Part shown: positions 41,475-52,508 of the stretch, piece by piece | How positions within the stretch are numbered: the first letter of the stretch is position 1 | How the letters are laid out: every line of letters begins with the position of its first letter | Source of the DNA: Kocuria sp. | GTDB taxonomy: Bacteria; Actinomycetota; Actinomycetes; Actinomycetales; Micrococcaceae | Assembly: GCF_030538595.1 (NCBI RefSeq) | Contig: NZ_JAUNTS010000001.1 | Location: 191,012-255,011, forward strand | Reading direction: 5' to 3' | Length of the DNA stretch: 64,000 nt | Position numbers and translations under genes: made by a program | The notes under the pieces: model-generated | What the model was told of the DNA's origin: nothing | What the model saw: the letters and a program-made list of their open reading frames with translations, nothing else | Database searches by the model: none

Positions 41475-43670
41475 TCACTGGTCGGGCTGGGACTGCGCGG
41501 AGTAGGCGGCAACGGAGGCTGCCACGGACACATCCGGGTCCTCTTCCGGTTCCTCCCACTGCCGTAGCACCACCACGGACTTTGCCTTCAGCATGAAGGT
41601 GGTCGAATGGGTGAGGACCGAGCCATCGCCGTGTTCTCCAGCGGTGTCCAGCAGTTCCTCCCACTTGGTGCCATACGGTGCCGGCGGAACCGTGACTTCA
41701 ACATCTTCCGGGGAGGAGTTGAACCACACAATGAAGTCCACGTCTTTGATGCGGCGTCCCCGGCGGTCCACACCTGCAATGCCATGCCCGTTGAGCCACA
41801 TGCCCAGCGTTCGGGACAGGGGTTCATCCCAGTCACCCGGGGACATGGGGGTGCCGTCCTTGTCCAGCCAGACAATGTCTGGCATGGGATCGCCCACGCT
41901 GAGTTCACCCATGTCCACGGGGCGTCCGTCAAAGAACTGTCCACGCCGGAAGGTGGGGTGATCACGCCGAAGATGGATCAGCGCAGCGGTGAACTCCATC
42001 AGCGGGGTGTCGGCGTTCTCCCAGTTGATCCAGGAGATTTCGTTGTCCTGGGCGTAGGTGTTGTTGTTACCGCCCTGGCTGCGGCCCAGCTCATCGCCGT
42101 GCAGCAGCATGGGGGTGCCCTGGGAGAGCATCAGCGTGGCAATGAAATTGCGCTGCTGACGGGCGCGCCAGGCCAAAACCTCCGGGTCATCGGTGGGGCC
42201 TTCCACCCCGCAGTTCCACGACCGGTTGTGATCTTCGCCGTCGTTGCCGTCTTCACCGTTGGCCTGATTGTGCTTTTCGTTGTAGGAGACCAGATCCCGC
42301 AGCGTGAAGCCATCGTGGGCGGTGACAAAGTTGATGGAGGCGTACGGGCGGCGGCCGCTGTTTTCATAGAGATCGGCGGAACCCGTGATGCGGGAAGCAA
42401 ACTCCCCCAAGGTGGAGGGTTCGCCACGCCAGAAATCACGCAGCACGTCCCGGTACTTGCCGTTCCACTCGGTCCACTGCGGCGGGAAATTGCCCACCTG
42501 ATAACCGCCAGGGCCAATATCCCAGGGCTCAGCAATCAGTTTGACCTGGGAAACAATGGGATCCTGCTGGACCAGTTCAAAGAAGGTGGAGAGCTTGTCC
42601 ACGTCGTAGAACTCGCGGGCCAGGGTGGAGGCCAAATCAAAGCGGAAACCATCCACGTGCATCTCGGTCACCCAGTACCGCAGTGAATCCATGATCAACT
42701 GCAGCGAATGCGGATGCCGGACGTTCAAAGAGTTACCGGTACCCGTGTAGTCCATGTAGTAGCGGGGATCGTCTTCCGTGAGGCGGTAGTACGCCTGGTT
42801 GTCGATCCCCCGCATGGACAGTGTGGGGCCCAAGTGATTGCCCTCCGCGGTGTGGTTGTAGACCACATCCAGGATCACCTCAATGTCTGCGCGGTGCAGT
42901 GCCCGGACCATGGCCTTGAACTCCTGCACTTGACCACCCAGAGTGGTGGAGGAGCTGTAATCGTGGTGTGGGGCAAAGAAAGAGATGGTGTTGTAACCCC
43001 AGTAGTTACGCAGCCCTTTTTCTTCCAGCGTGGAGTCCTGCACAAATTCGTGCACCGGCATCAGTTCAATGGCCGTGATCCCCAGCTTCTTCAAATGGGA
43101 AATGACCGCCGGGTGGGCCACACCGGCGTAGGTGCCGCGCAGATTCTCCGGGACCTCCGGGTGCAGCTGGGTCAAGCCTTTGACGTGAGCCTCATAAATC
43201 ACAGACTTGTGGTAGTCACGGTCCGGGGAGCGGTCACCCTCCCAGTCGAAGAACGGGTTGATCACCACGCCCTTCATCATCAACTGCGCCGAGTCCTGGT
43301 CATTGAAGGAATCCGGGTCACCAAAGTTGTAGGAGAACAACGGCTGACCCCATTCGCGGACAAAGCCGTCCACAGCTTTGGCGTAGGGGTCCAGCAGCAA
43401 TTTGGCGGGATTGCACCGGTGCCCAGTGGCGGGGTCCCACGGCCCGTGCACCCGATAGCCATAACGCTGACCGGGCTGAATTTCCGGGAGGAAGCAGTGC
43501 CACACGTACCCGTCCACTGCGGTCAGCTCAATGCGGGTTTCGTTGTCGTCTTCGTCAAACAGACACAGCTCCACGCGCTCGGCAGCCTCGCTGAACAAGG
43601 CAAAGTTGGTTCCGGCGCCGTCGTAGGTTGCCCCCAGGGGGTAGGGCTTTCCTGGCCATACTTCGGTCAC
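41475..43670 (-). CDS. treX: Glycogen debranching enzyme, TreX/GlgX type
   Basis: An isoamylase-type GH13 enzyme of 731 residues that cuts alpha-1,6 branches, supplying linear maltooligosaccharides to TreY. It has an N-terminal CBM48 domain ([30 protein letters not shown]), the barrel motifs [33 protein letters not shown] with the nucleophile Asp, [18 protein letters not shown] with the acid Glu, and [18 protein letters not shown] with the His-Asp pair. The GTG start has an AGGAG site 9 bases upstream. It heads the trehalose operon; the upstream gap of about 100 bases to nnr probably holds its promoter. The gene name glgX is equally used for this family. Confidence 0.95.
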   Translation of the reverse strand: MTEVWPGKPYPLGATYDGAGTNFALFSEAAERVELCLFDEDDNETRIELTAVDGYVWHCFLPEIQPGQRYGYRVHGPWDPATGHRCNPAKLLLDPYAKAVDGFVREWGQPLFSYNFGDPDSFNDQDSAQLMMKGVVINPFFDWEGDRSPDRDYHKSVIYEAHVKGLTQLHPEVPENLRGTYAGVAHPAVISHLKKLGITAIELMPVHEFVQDSTLEEKGLRNYWGYNTISFFAPHHDYSSSTTLGGQVQEFKAMVRALHRADIEVILDVVYNHTAEGNHLGPTLSMRGIDNQAYYRLTEDDPRYYMDYTGTGNSLNVRHPHSLQLIMDSLRYWVTEMHVDGFRFDLASTLAREFYDVDKLSTFFELVQQDPIVSQVKLIAEPWDIGPGGYQVGNFPPQWTEWNGKYRDVLRDFWRGEPSTLGEFASRITGSADLYENSGRRPYASINFVTAHDGFTLRDLVSYNEKHNQANGEDGNDGEDHNRSWNCGVEGPTDDPEVLAWRARQQRNFIATLMLSQGTPMLLHGDELGRSQGGNNNTYAQDNEISWINWENADTPLMEFTAALIHLRRDHPTFRRGQFFDGRPVDMGELSVGDPMPDIVWLDKDGTPMSPGDWDEPLSRTLGMWLNGHGIAGVDRRGRRIKDVDFIVWFNSSPEDVEVTVPPAPYGTKWEELLDTAGEHGDGSVLTHSTTFMLKAKSVVVLRQWEEPEEDPDVSVAASVAAYSAQSQPDQ

Positions 43671-43773
43671 GAATCAAATCTCCTGTCCAGCGACTGTCAG
43701 TTCGGGCCATGATGGCCACATTGGTTTCGAGCTTACTCGCCCGACCTCCCGCACGCGGTACTAAGTACCCTGC

Positions 43774-45453
43774 TTATGCCCAGGGGAAACGAGGCTCACG
43801 GGTCAGGGCGGCGCGAATATGCTCCGGTTGACACGGTTGCGGGCCCTCCCCCTGAATCCGGGAGGCGGTTGCGTGCAGTCCTACACCCACTGCGGCCACC
43901 AACGCCCACCTACCTTCCCCGTGGAACTGCTCCAGCAACTGCGCCCTCACGGATGGGGTGAGCGGTGCGGTCTCCAACCACTGCTGTACTCCTTCTGCAA
44001 ATACCTCACCGCGTCCCTCCACATGTGCCGCCAAAGTTCCCAAAATCCCGGCCAGACAATCCCCGGAACCTGCCGTGGCAAGCCACGGACTACCGTGCCC
44101 GACGACGAACGCCGGGCCACCACCCGCACCTGCCACCACCGTGGCTGCTCCTTTGAGCACAACGGTGGCTCCCGTGGCAGAAGCGGCCGCCCGCGCCCAG
44201 GTCAACGGATCACTTTCAATGCGGTGCCGGGAGGGAGCCGCCTCCATCCGTCCCCAGGCCTGGCACCAGCGTAGGAGCTCAGCGAGCTCACCGGCATGCG
44301 GGGTGAGAATGTGGTGGGCAGCCAGATCACGATCGGCCAGGGCCCGGCCCACGGTGTCCAGTGCCCCGGCATCCAGCACAGCGGGCTGGTCCAGATCCAA
44401 GATGGTGCCGATCCGTCCGCGCTGCTGATCGTCAACGGCACCGGGGCCTGCCACCCACGCTTGCACGTGCACCACGTCCGGATCATCCGCGCTGGCCACC
44501 ACCTCCGGGCTGGTCAGAGTCACCATGGTCTGGGTGTTCTGATCCCCCAGGTAGCGCACCATCCCGGCACCGGCGGCCACTGCGGATCGCGTGCACAGCA
44601 CCGCTGCTCCCGGATATTCAGGGCTGCCTGCCACAACACCGAGCACACCGCGGGTGTACTTGTGGTCATCCGCGCGCGGGGTTGGCCACAATTGCTGCAC
44701 ATCCGTTGCTTGCAATGTGATCACCGGTGGCACTGGCAGATGGTCTTCAATGCCGATCTCTACGGGCACCACATGTCCGCTGACCGAGCGTCCGGGTGGT
44801 ACGGCGTGGCCCGCTTTGGCTCCGCCAAAGGTGACGGTGGTGTTGGCCATCAAGACGTGCCCGTTGTGAGCACCGGTGTTTGGATCCAGACCGGACACGG
44901 TGTCCACGGCCACCACCACAGGCCGAGCCGCGGATGAACCACCGCGGGTGGAATCGCGAAGACGTGGCGCTGAATCTGTGGCATCTGGGCTTTGTACCGC
45001 GGCAGAAAAACGCTCTACCAACTTCTTGAAATCGCCACGCAGCCCACCGCGAGCGCCGGTGCCCAACACTCCGTCAAGCACCACAGCCGCCGCCAGACAG
45101 CTCTGCAAGGCAGCATCTACACCTGTGTCAGCCAGTCGGTGGACGGGAATCCGGGCTGCCCGTACTGCCGCTTCCGCCTCAGCATGGAGGTGGTCCCCCG
45201 TTGCAACAACAGTCACAGCTGCGCCGCGCCGTCGTAATTCCACCGCGGCCCACAGTGCGTCTGCCCCGTTGTTACCCGTCCCCGCCAACACGGTCACTCG
45301 GGAGCCCGGCACACCGCCGGAGTCACGCAGCAAACGAACACACTCCACACTCAGAGCGTGCGCGGCACGGCGCATCAGCGCAGGCCCAGAACCTTGGTCA
45401 AGGAGTGGTTGTTCAGCTGCCCGGATCTGCTCACCGGTCCACGCGGGAATCAT
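43774..45453 (-). CDS. nnr: Bifunctional NAD(P)H-hydrate repair enzyme
   Basis: Repairs damaged NAD(P)HX. It has 559 residues in two domains. The N-terminal epimerase (about 1-235) begins [20 protein letters not shown] and has [23 protein letters not shown] and [19 protein letters not shown]. The C-terminal ATP/ADP-dependent dehydratase (about 255-520) has [33 protein letters not shown] and the nucleotide site [22 protein letters not shown]. The ATG overlaps the acpS stop by 4 bases, the usual actinobacterial arrangement acpS-nnr. A His-rich metal site is not present. In related genomes alr typically follows directly; here the trehalose block intervenes. Confidence 0.95.
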   Translation of the reverse strand: MIPAWTGEQIRAAEQPLLDQGSGPALMRRAAHALSVECVRLLRDSGGVPGSRVTVLAGTGNNGADALWAAVELRRRGAAVTVVATGDHLHAEAEAAVRAARIPVHRLADTGVDAALQSCLAAAVVLDGVLGTGARGGLRGDFKKLVERFSAAVQSPDATDSAPRLRDSTRGGSSAARPVVVAVDTVSGLDPNTGAHNGHVLMANTTVTFGGAKAGHAVPPGRSVSGHVVPVEIGIEDHLPVPPVITLQATDVQQLWPTPRADDHKYTRGVLGVVAGSPEYPGAAVLCTRSAVAAGAGMVRYLGDQNTQTMVTLTSPEVVASADDPDVVHVQAWVAGPGAVDDQQRGRIGTILDLDQPAVLDAGALDTVGRALADRDLAAHHILTPHAGELAELLRWCQAWGRMEAAPSRHRIESDPLTWARAAASATGATVVLKGAATVVAGAGGGPAFVVGHGSPWLATAGSGDCLAGILGTLAAHVEGRGEVFAEGVQQWLETAPLTPSVRAQLLEQFHGEGRWALVAAVGVGLHATASRIQGEGPQPCQPEHIRAALTREPRFPWA

Positions 45454-45857
45454 GCCGGCTCAGCACTGTCTGCACCCGGTACCGCCTCCGGCAGGGAGTC
45501 CACGGGAAATCCCTCGGCCACCACGTAAGCCATGGCCAGACCGCCATCGTGAGACATGGACAGATGCCAGCGGTCAATGCCCTGCTGAGCTGCTTCAGCC
45601 GCCACCGTCCCCGTGGTCCGCAACACCGGAGCGCCCCACTGAGTTTTTTCAATCCAGCAGTGCTGCCAGATCATCCCGGGTGGGGCTTTCAGCGCCTTGG
45701 CCGCCGCCTCCTTGGCGGCAAAACGGGCTGCCAAGGACTGCACCGGAAGCTCACGTTCGGATGGCACGAACAGCCGTTCCCGCAACCGTGGGGTGCGCTC
45801 CAGCTGCTGGGCAAACCGGTTGATGTCCACCACGTCAATGCCGGTACCAATGATCAT
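45450..45857 (-). CDS. acpS: Holo-acyl carrier protein synthase
   Basis: Attaches 4'-phosphopantetheine from CoA to acyl carrier protein, which connects functionally to coaA further along. It has 135 residues from the ATG at 45855-45857. Both AcpS motifs are present: [12 protein letters not shown] at the N-terminus and [12 protein letters not shown] near residue 48. The C-terminal half contains [19 protein letters not shown]. The frame is open a further 23 codons upstream, but the ATG gives the normal family start. It overlaps nnr by 4 bases and follows glmS by about 110 bases. Confidence 0.95.
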   Translation of the reverse strand: MIIGTGIDVVDINRFAQQLERTPRLRERLFVPSERELPVQSLAARFAAKEAAAKALKAPPGMIWQHCWIEKTQWGAPVLRTTGTVAAEAAQQGIDRWHLSMSHDGGLAMAYVVAEGFPVDSLPEAVPGADSAEPA

Positions 45858-45964
45858 GCGGTCAGCGTATCGCCTGGGGCAGACATCCCAACCGCGTGAG
45901 CTGGCATGAGTGCGCCACCGCAGCACAGCTACGGTGGCGCACCAGTTTCAGCAGCCCAGCGGAC

Positions 45965-47839
45965 TCACTCGACCGTGACGGACTTGGCCAAGTTACGGGG
46001 CTGATCGACGTCGTACCCCTTGGCCTCGGCCATGGCGCAGGCAAAGATCTGTAAAGGCACCGTGGCCAACAACGGCTGCAGCAGGGTGGGTGACTGCGGA
46101 ATGCGAATCACGTGGTTGGCGTAAGCCTCCACCGCGTGATCCCCTTCCTCTGCAATCACAATGGTCTCGGCACCGCGAGCGCGAATCTCCTGGATGTTGG
46201 AGACCACCTTGGAGTGCAGGGAGTTGCGGCCGCGCGGTGAGGGCACCACCACAAAAACCTTCTGGCCCGGTTCGATCAACGCAATCGGGCCGTGCTTCAA
46301 CTCACCAGCCGCAAAACCTTCGGCGTGGATGTAGGCGATCTCTTTGAGCTTGAGCGCGCCTTCCAAGGCCACGGGGTAACCCACGTGACGGCCCAGGAAC
46401 AGCACGGACTCCGTCTGACCCATGTCCGTGCCCATCGCCTTGATGGCATCCGCACCGTCAATCACGGTCTGGATCTTCTCCGGCATGGCCTGCAATTCAC
46501 GCAGCACCTCACCGATTTCATCGGCAAACATGTTGCCGCGCAGCTGAGCCAGGTACAGACCCAGCAAGTAGGCCGCAGTGATCTGAGCCAGGAATGCCTT
46601 GGTGGAAGCCACCGCGATCTCCGGACCGGCGTGGGTGTAAAGGTTGGCATCCGATTCGCGCGGGATTGAAGAACCGTTGGTATTGCAGATGGCGATCACC
46701 TTGGCGCCCTGTTCCCGTGCGTGACGGATGGCCATGAGGGTGTCCATGGTTTCGCCGGACTGGGAGAGGGCCACCACCAAAGTCTTTTCGTTGACAATCG
46801 GATCCCGGTAGCGGAACTCGTGAGCCAACTCCACCTCGGTGGGGATACGGCACCAGTGCTCAATGGCGTAGCGGGCAACGTGGCCGGCGTAAGCAGCCGT
46901 GCCGCAGGCGATCACCACAATCTTGTCCACCGAACGCAGCAGTGATTCGTCGATCCGCAGCTCATCCAAGGTCAGGTGACCGGTTTCATCCAGGCGACCC
47001 AACAAAGTGTCGTGGACAGCTGAAGGCTGATCGTGGATCTCCTTCTCCATGAAGGAGTTGAAGCCACCCTTCTCTGCAGCAGCCGCGTCCCAGGTCACCT
47101 CGAACGGCTTGCCCTCCACTGGGTTGCCGTCAAAATCAGTGATGGAGTAATCCGTTGCTGTGATGGTCACAATCTGGTTGTTGTCCATCTCCACGGCGCT
47201 CTTGGTGTGCTGGATGAAACCGGAAACATCCGAGCCCAAGAAGTTCTCCCCCTGGCCCAGGCCGATGACCAACGGAGAGTTGTAGCGGGCAGCCACAATG
47301 CGGTCCGGGTGGTCGGCGTGAACGGCCAACAGGGTGAAGGCGCCTTCCAGCCGCTGAGCTGCCAGCTGCATGGCCAGGGAGAGATCCCGGCCTGCTTCCT
47401 TGTTGTAGAAGTCGCCCAGCAGAGTTGCCGCAACTTCCGTGTCTGTTTCCGACACAAAGCTGTAACCCTTGCCGGTCAGTTCATTCTTCAATTCGGCAAA
47501 GTTCTCAATGATGCCGTTGTGCACCACAGCCAAGCGGCCGTTGTCCACCACATGCGGGTGCGCATTGGAATCCGTGGGCCCACCGTGTGTGGCCCAGCGG
47601 GTGTGGCCAATGCCCAAAATGGCATCCGGCAGCGGGCTGACTTCCAGCTCCACGTCCAGGCTGGACACCTTGCCAGCCTTCTTGCGGTAATCGACCTTGC
47701 CATCGGCCACCACGGCAATACCAGCGGAGTCATAGCCGCGGTATTCCAGTCGGCGCAGGCCTTCCAGCACGTAGTCCAGGGCAAAGAGTTCACGGTCCGG
47801 CGTCTCGGGCAGACCCACATATCCAACGATTCCACACAT
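45965..47839 (-). CDS. glmS: Glutamine-fructose-6-phosphate aminotransferase (isomerising)
   Basis: Makes glucosamine-6-phosphate, the entry to UDP-GlcNAc, and so feeds peptidoglycan and mycothiol synthesis. It has 624 residues. Cys1 of the mature enzyme is in MCGIVGYVG; the glutamine site follows in GIGHTRWATHG. Two SIS domains appear with VVALSQSGETMDTLMAIRHARE near residue 360 and the second near 470-600 (LGRHVGYPVALEGALKLKEIAYIHAEGFAAGELKHGPIAL). The C-terminus is the canonical NLAKSVTVE. No glmS ribozyme is apparent in the leader. GlmM, the next enzyme, is encoded at 53998-55350. Confidence 0.97.
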   Translation of the reverse strand: MCGIVGYVGLPETPDRELFALDYVLEGLRRLEYRGYDSAGIAVVADGKVDYRKKAGKVSSLDVELEVSPLPDAILGIGHTRWATHGGPTDSNAHPHVVDNGRLAVVHNGIIENFAELKNELTGKGYSFVSETDTEVAATLLGDFYNKEAGRDLSLAMQLAAQRLEGAFTLLAVHADHPDRIVAARYNSPLVIGLGQGENFLGSDVSGFIQHTKSAVEMDNNQIVTITATDYSITDFDGNPVEGKPFEVTWDAAAAEKGGFNSFMEKEIHDQPSAVHDTLLGRLDETGHLTLDELRIDESLLRSVDKIVVIACGTAAYAGHVARYAIEHWCRIPTEVELAHEFRYRDPIVNEKTLVVALSQSGETMDTLMAIRHAREQGAKVIAICNTNGSSIPRESDANLYTHAGPEIAVASTKAFLAQITAAYLLGLYLAQLRGNMFADEIGEVLRELQAMPEKIQTVIDGADAIKAMGTDMGQTESVLFLGRHVGYPVALEGALKLKEIAYIHAEGFAAGELKHGPIALIEPGQKVFVVVPSPRGRNSLHSKVVSNIQEIRARGAETIVIAEEGDHAVEAYANHVIRIPQSPTLLQPLLATVPLQIFACAMAEAKGYDVDQPRNLAKSVTVE

Positions 47840-47958
47840 GGGCTCAGCCTAACCCACGGGCACACCCGGAAACCGTTTGAGTTGCACAGATCAAGAGTCG
47901 CCCCAGTCACTAGAAGCAACTAGACAATTCGCAGCCTTCGGGTGCCCCGGAACACGGA

Positions 47959-48002
47959 AAGGCCCCGGTGCGGGTACCCAGCGGTACCGGCACCAGGGCC
48001 TT
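47959..48002. terminator. Terminator between mtlD and glmS
   Basis: A 13-bp stem with one G-T-type mismatch (47959-47971 with 47990-48002) and an 18-base loop that itself contains a small GGTACC-type palindrome. It lies 40 bases past the mtlD stop on the minus strand, ending the mannitol operon. Confidence 0.75.
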
Positions 48003-48042
48003 CCCTTTCAAGAGGTGGCTGTCTCTTCAGCCTGAGAACACC

Positions 48043-49185
48043 TCAGGCCGCCGCAAACGCTTCCGAAAGTGCCGGAAACAACGGGTGCTCTGCTGCAATA
48101 CCGGTCAGCTCTGTGACCAGAGTGTCCGTGGCGGCTCGATCACCGCGGGCTGCGGTGAGCTTGGCCTGCAACTCGGCGGCTTCGGCGTCGTCGTCCACGG
48201 TGAAGGCCAGAGCGGCACCAACTGCCGCCACCAGGGCGGAGGCGTCTATGCCGCGTTCGGCAAGCTCAGCGGCCGGCCCCACAAATCGCTCGTTGCGGGA
48301 GATTTTGCGCAGCGGTGCACGGCCCACTCGCTCCACGGTGTCCGGTAGATGCGAGTTGGCAAAGCGGGTCAGGATCTTGTCCACGTAAGCCTGCTGAACC
48401 TCCGGAGAAAACCCGAATTTTTCAACCAGCAACGCCTTGGTTTCACCCAGAACACCAGCCACCTTGGCATGTACGGAGCTGTCCTCCAGCGCGTCCGAAA
48501 TCTTGGAGATTCCGGCCTGGTAGCCAAAATAGGCCGTGGCAGCATGCCCTGTGTTGACCGTGAACAACTTGCGCGTGATGTAAGGGGCCAGGTCCTCAAC
48601 CCAGGTGACTCCCGGAATCTCCGGACGATTGTCACCAAAAGCAGGTGATTCCACAGCCCACTCGTAATAGGTCTCCACCGTGACATCCAAGCCCTGTCCG
48701 GGAGCCTGATTGGGCACAATGCGATCCACAGCGGTATTGGCGAACACCGCAATCTGGTCAACGTCCGGATACGTCTCCCGGATGGAATCCGCCAGACCGT
48801 CCGTTGCGTTGATGGCATTTTCACAAGCCATCACTGCCACGACCGACCCGCCTGCTTCAGCTCGCGCACGCAGCCCTTCAGCCAGCGTTGGGGCAATGAT
48901 CTTCAACACGGTGGGTCCCACTGCCGTGGTGATCACATCTGCCGTCTTGATCTGTTCCAGCAAACCTTCCTGGTCAGCGGCCGAGTTCACGCCCGAAAAC
49001 CCGCTGACCTCAAGATCCCTGGCCTCCGCGCCGACCTCGTGAACCGTGTAGGTGTCCTGCTGGTTCAGAGCATCAATCAGCGGTGGCGCCACGTCTGCAA
49101 AAACCAGTTCATAGCCGGCTTCATGGAGCAACACGCCTACAAAACCGCGGCCAATGTTGCCTGCACCAAAATGTAGGGCTTTCAT
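48043..49185 (-). CDS. mtlD: Mannitol-1-phosphate 5-dehydrogenase
   Basis: Oxidises mannitol-1-phosphate delivered by MtlA to fructose-6-phosphate with NAD+. It has 380 residues. The nucleotide motif MKALHFGAGNIGRGFVGVLLHEAGYELVFADV opens the protein, followed by TAVGPTVLKIIAPTLAEGL and a substrate region with CENAINAT. Later segments NTGHAATAYFGY and the Lys/His-rich KLFTVNTGHA complete the polyol-dehydrogenase fold. The ATG overlaps the mtlA stop by 4 bases, so expression is coupled. A terminator follows the stop. No mtlR-type activator is in the window. Confidence 0.96.
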   Translation of the reverse strand: MKALHFGAGNIGRGFVGVLLHEAGYELVFADVAPPLIDALNQQDTYTVHEVGAEARDLEVSGFSGVNSAADQEGLLEQIKTADVITTAVGPTVLKIIAPTLAEGLRARAEAGGSVVAVMACENAINATDGLADSIRETYPDVDQIAVFANTAVDRIVPNQAPGQGLDVTVETYYEWAVESPAFGDNRPEIPGVTWVEDLAPYITRKLFTVNTGHAATAYFGYQAGISKISDALEDSSVHAKVAGVLGETKALLVEKFGFSPEVQQAYVDKILTRFANSHLPDTVERVGRAPLRKISRNERFVGPAAELAERGIDASALVAAVGAALAFTVDDDAEAAELQAKLTAARGDRAATDTLVTELTGIAAEHPLFPALSEAFAAA

Positions 49186-51281
49186 CCGTTCACCTTTCCA
49201 AAGATCTCCAAGATCTCCTCCGGAGTCTGGGCTGACTCCAGTTGAGCAAGAGATTCCTTCTTGGAAAAGATCTTGGCGATTTTTGCCAGCAGACCCAAGT
49301 GCTGCCCATCCGCGCCGGCAATGCCGATCACGTACTTGACTTCATGCCCGCCCCAGTCCACGGGCTGGTCATAACGGATGAAGGACATGGCCGAATCGTG
49401 AATCGCAGACTTGGCCTCATTGGTGCCGTGCGGAATCGCCAGTCCGTTGCCCATGAAGGTGGACACGGAGGACTCACGTTCGTGCATGGCGTTGACGTAG
49501 GAACGGTCCACAGCTCCGGTGTCCACCAGCAGGTCACCGGCCTGGTCAATGGCCACGCTGCGGGAAGCCGCGGTGGCACCCAGACGGATGGTGTCCGTGG
49601 TCAAGATCTGCTTCCCGGCGTCGGCAGCAGCACCTTCGCCTGCGGACGACGACGCACTCGCCTGTGCTGGGTCGGCCTGCGGCGCGGCACCTGCCCCACC
49701 AGCAGAACCACTCGCAGCACTCGTTGCAGCGGTTGCGCCGGCAGCTGCTGCCGGAACCGCAGCAGCTTCAGCACCACCCGAATTGTCACTGCCTTCACGC
49801 TGTTCGCGGATCAGTTCCACGATTTCGTCATACCGCGGTGAACCCATGAAGTTGTCCACGGACACGTGCATGGCAGATGGTGTGGGGGTCTGCGCCCGGT
49901 TCAACAGGTCCTCGTGGACCACCACCAGATCAAAGTCATCGCGCAGGTTGTTGATTGCGGAGTTGACCACGGAAACGTCGTTGCCAAAGCCTGCGTCCTT
50001 GATCTTGTTGCGCAGCACGGAGGCACCCATGGCAGAAGATCCCATGCCTGCATCGCAGGCGAACACAATCTTGGAGATGGTGTTCTGGGCAGCAGCCGCA
50101 CCGCCGGTCAGCGCGGAGGACACGGAGGACTTCTTGCCCTTCATGCCTTCCATCTTGGCAGTGGCTTCGGCCAGATCGTCCTCTGTCTGCTTGGAGAAAC
50201 GCAGGATCACGGAAGCCACGGCAAAGGAAACCGCGGTAGCGGCCAGCACACCCAGAATGATGCCCACATGTGACCCGCTGGCTGCGGTCAACATGATCGC
50301 AATGATGGAGCCGGGGGCGGCAGGCGAGGCTAATCCGACGTCGAAAATCTGGAACACGGCAATGCCGGACATGCCACCTGCGATGGCGGCGATGATCAGC
50401 TGCGGCTTCATGAGCACGTAGGGGAAGTAGATTTCGTGAATACCGCCCACAAAGTGAATGACAGCAGCACCGGGTGCGGTGGCGCGGGCGGTACCGCGGC
50501 CAAAGACCATGTAGGCCAGCAGAATACCCAGACCGGGTCCCGGGTTGGTTTCCAGGAGCAGCAGAATGGACTTACCTTGCTCCAACGCTTGTGCGCTACC
50601 CAGGGGCGTCAACAGGCCGTGGTTGATCGCGTTGTTCAGGAACAGCACCTTGGCCGGCTCAATGATGAGGGAGGTCAACGGGAGCAAACCGTTGTCCACC
50701 AGGAACTCAACAATCACGCCGGCAACGTTGGTGAACAGGTTCATGACCGGAGTCAGGAGGAACATGGAACCGATGGCGGCAATGGCACCGAAGATACCGG
50801 CGGAGAAGTTGTTGACCAACATCTCAAAGCCCGGCTTGATCTTGCCGTCCCACAGGGAGTCCAGCTGCTTCATGCACCATGCGGCCAGCGGGCCCATGAT
50901 CATGGCACCCAGGAACATCGGCGTTGCTGGCCCATCACCGATGAAGACCGGTGAAGAGGTGCCCATGATGACACCCATGGTGGCGATGGCACCGACCACA
51001 CCACCGCGGACGTCGTAGACCAGCTTGCCACCGGTGTAGGCAATCAGCAGCGGCAGCAGGTAAATCACCATGCCGCCCACCATGGTTTCGATTCTCTCGT
51101 TCGGGAAGAACCCGTCCGGAATGAACAGCGCCGTGATCAAGCCCCAGGCAATGAACGCCGCGATGTTCGGCATGATCATGGAGGACAGGAAAGTGCCAAA
51201 GCGCTGAACGGCAACGCGAACGCCGCCCTTCTTCTCAGCCCCGGCGGCTGCCCCCGTCTGTGAAGAGGTTGTAGTAGTCAA
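49182..51281 (-). CDS. mtlA: PTS mannitol transporter, EIICBA in one chain
   Basis: Imports and phosphorylates mannitol. It has 699 residues. The EIIC membrane domain (about 20-355) has MPNIAAFIAWGLITALFIPDG, GGIHEIYFPYVLMKPQ with the GGIHEIYFP signature, and several helices. EIIB (about 400-490) carries the phospho-Cys in VFACDAGMGSSAMGASVLR. An Ala/Gly/Ser-rich linker of about 60 residues leads to EIIA (about 555-699) with the phospho-His in GLAIPHGTNEA. The start codon is TTG at 51279-51281, supported by an AAGAAGGA site about 5 bases upstream; the nearest ATG is out of frame and stops at once. ptsH and ptsI are not in the window. Confidence 0.96.
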   Translation of the reverse strand: MTTTTSSQTGAAAGAEKKGGVRVAVQRFGTFLSSMIMPNIAAFIAWGLITALFIPDGFFPNERIETMVGGMVIYLLPLLIAYTGGKLVYDVRGGVVGAIATMGVIMGTSSPVFIGDGPATPMFLGAMIMGPLAAWCMKQLDSLWDGKIKPGFEMLVNNFSAGIFGAIAAIGSMFLLTPVMNLFTNVAGVIVEFLVDNGLLPLTSLIIEPAKVLFLNNAINHGLLTPLGSAQALEQGKSILLLLETNPGPGLGILLAYMVFGRGTARATAPGAAVIHFVGGIHEIYFPYVLMKPQLIIAAIAGGMSGIAVFQIFDVGLASPAAPGSIIAIMLTAASGSHVGIILGVLAATAVSFAVASVILRFSKQTEDDLAEATAKMEGMKGKKSSVSSALTGGAAAAQNTISKIVFACDAGMGSSAMGASVLRNKIKDAGFGNDVSVVNSAINNLRDDFDLVVVHEDLLNRAQTPTPSAMHVSVDNFMGSPRYDEIVELIREQREGSDNSGGAEAAAVPAAAAGATAATSAASGSAGGAGAAPQADPAQASASSSAGEGAAADAGKQILTTDTIRLGATAASRSVAIDQAGDLLVDTGAVDRSYVNAMHERESSVSTFMGNGLAIPHGTNEAKSAIHDSAMSFIRYDQPVDWGGHEVKYVIGIAGADGQHLGLLAKIAKIFSKKESLAQLESAQTPEEILEIFGKVNG

Positions 51282-51519
51282 GACATCCTTCTTTGGATCG
51301 CTCCGTTACCGGGGAGTGAAGGAACCACATCTGCCGTGCCAGTGCTGGCTGTTCCTTGTATGCCCCTACGGACTGTTGGTGTTGGACGCGAACAGCAGCT
51401 TGGTGGAGGGCGCCGCTGCCCATGTGCACAGAATGGTCTCATGAGTTTGACACCCCGGTAACCACTTGGACGGGTGCCGGATTCGGAGCCAGCTGATGGC
51501 GGTCATAAACTGTCCTGCA

Positions 51520-52476
51520 ATGAGCACAACGCCTGGGGTGAGCCGGGTTTCTCCGTTCGTCGAATTGGATCGAGACACCTGGTCACGTCTGTCAACGGAG
51601 ATTGACGTCCCCCTCACCGAAGATGAAATTGAAGCCCTCCGCGGCTTGGGTGACCACTTGGACGTGGACGAGGTCCGGGAGGTTTACCTACCGCTGTCGC
51701 GGCTGCTTACTTTCTACGACGCCGCTGCCACCTCCCTGAACACCTCCACCAACCAATTCCTGGGTCAGGAGCACGCGCGCACACCGTTCGTGATCGGCAT
51801 TGCCGGTTCAGTGGCCGCCGGCAAGTCAACGACGGCGCGATTGTTGCGCGAGCTCATGGCGCGCTGGCCGTCCACCCCCCGGGTCCAGTTGGTCACCACG
51901 GATGGATTCCTCTACCCCAACGCGGAGTTGGAACGCCGCGGATTGATGGAGCGCAAAGGTTTCCCTGAGTCCTATGACCGGCGGGCTCTGCTGCGGTTCG
52001 TCGCCAAGATCAAGTCCGGTGCGGAGGAAGTTCGGGCACCCAAGTACTCCCACGTCACCTACGACATCCTGCCGGACGAAGAAGTGGTGGTGACCCGCCC
52101 CGACGTCGTAATTGTGGAAGGACTCAATGTTTTGGCGCCGGCCAAGATCGGCCCGGGCGACCGTGCCTCTCTGGCACTGAGTGACTTCTTTGACGTGTCG
52201 ATTTATGTGGATGCGCGGACCCAGGACATTGAGCGGTGGTACATCGAACGGTTCCAGGCTCTGCGCCACGGGGCTTTTGCGGATCCTGCCTCCTATTTTC
52301 ATCGCTACGCCAGCCTCTCCGACCAGGAGGCGGTGGAAACCGCCACCAGCATCTGGCGCCGTATCAATGAGCCCAATTTGCTGCAGAACGTGCGTCCCAC
52401 GCGCGGCCGCGCCCAATTGATCCTCTCCAAAGCCTCGGACCACTCGATTCGTCGGGTCCTGGTGCGCAAGAATTGA
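51520..52476 (+). CDS. coaA: Pantothenate kinase, type I
   Basis: Phosphorylates pantothenate, the first step of CoA synthesis. It has 318 residues: [14 protein letters not shown] at the N-terminus, the Walker [21 protein letters not shown] near residue 97, [30 protein letters not shown] near 135, and [10 protein letters not shown] near 205. The family's [11 protein letters not shown] and [11 protein letters not shown] motifs follow. The ATG at 51520 fits the family length; the frame is open 18 codons further upstream without support. It is divergent from mtlA. The downstream VanY-like lipoprotein frame begins about 30 bases later. Confidence 0.97.
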   Translation: MSTTPGVSRVSPFVELDRDTWSRLSTEIDVPLTEDEIEALRGLGDHLDVDEVREVYLPLSRLLTFYDAAATSLNTSTNQFLGQEHARTPFVIGIAGSVAAGKSTTARLLRELMARWPSTPRVQLVTTDGFLYPNAELERRGLMERKGFPESYDRRALLRFVAKIKSGAEEVRAPKYSHVTYDILPDEEVVVTRPDVVIVEGLNVLAPAKIGPGDRASLALSDFFDVSIYVDARTQDIERWYIERFQALRHGAFADPASYFHRYASLSDQEAVETATSIWRRINEPNLLQNVRPTRGRAQLILSKASDHSIRRVLVRKN

Positions 52477-52508
52477 CCCAACCGCCTGACTGTCCAGGGA
52501 GTCCCCCG

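Noticed and set aside
41390..41533. A longer N-terminus for treY reaching into treX.
   Set aside because: It is Pro-rich, unlike any TreY, and crosses the inter-gene hairpin; the GTG at 41389 with AGGAG fits the family.
47840..47960. Possible glmS ribozyme or riboswitch upstream of glmS.
   Set aside because: No glmS-ribozyme core is recognisable and this element is essentially a Firmicutes feature.
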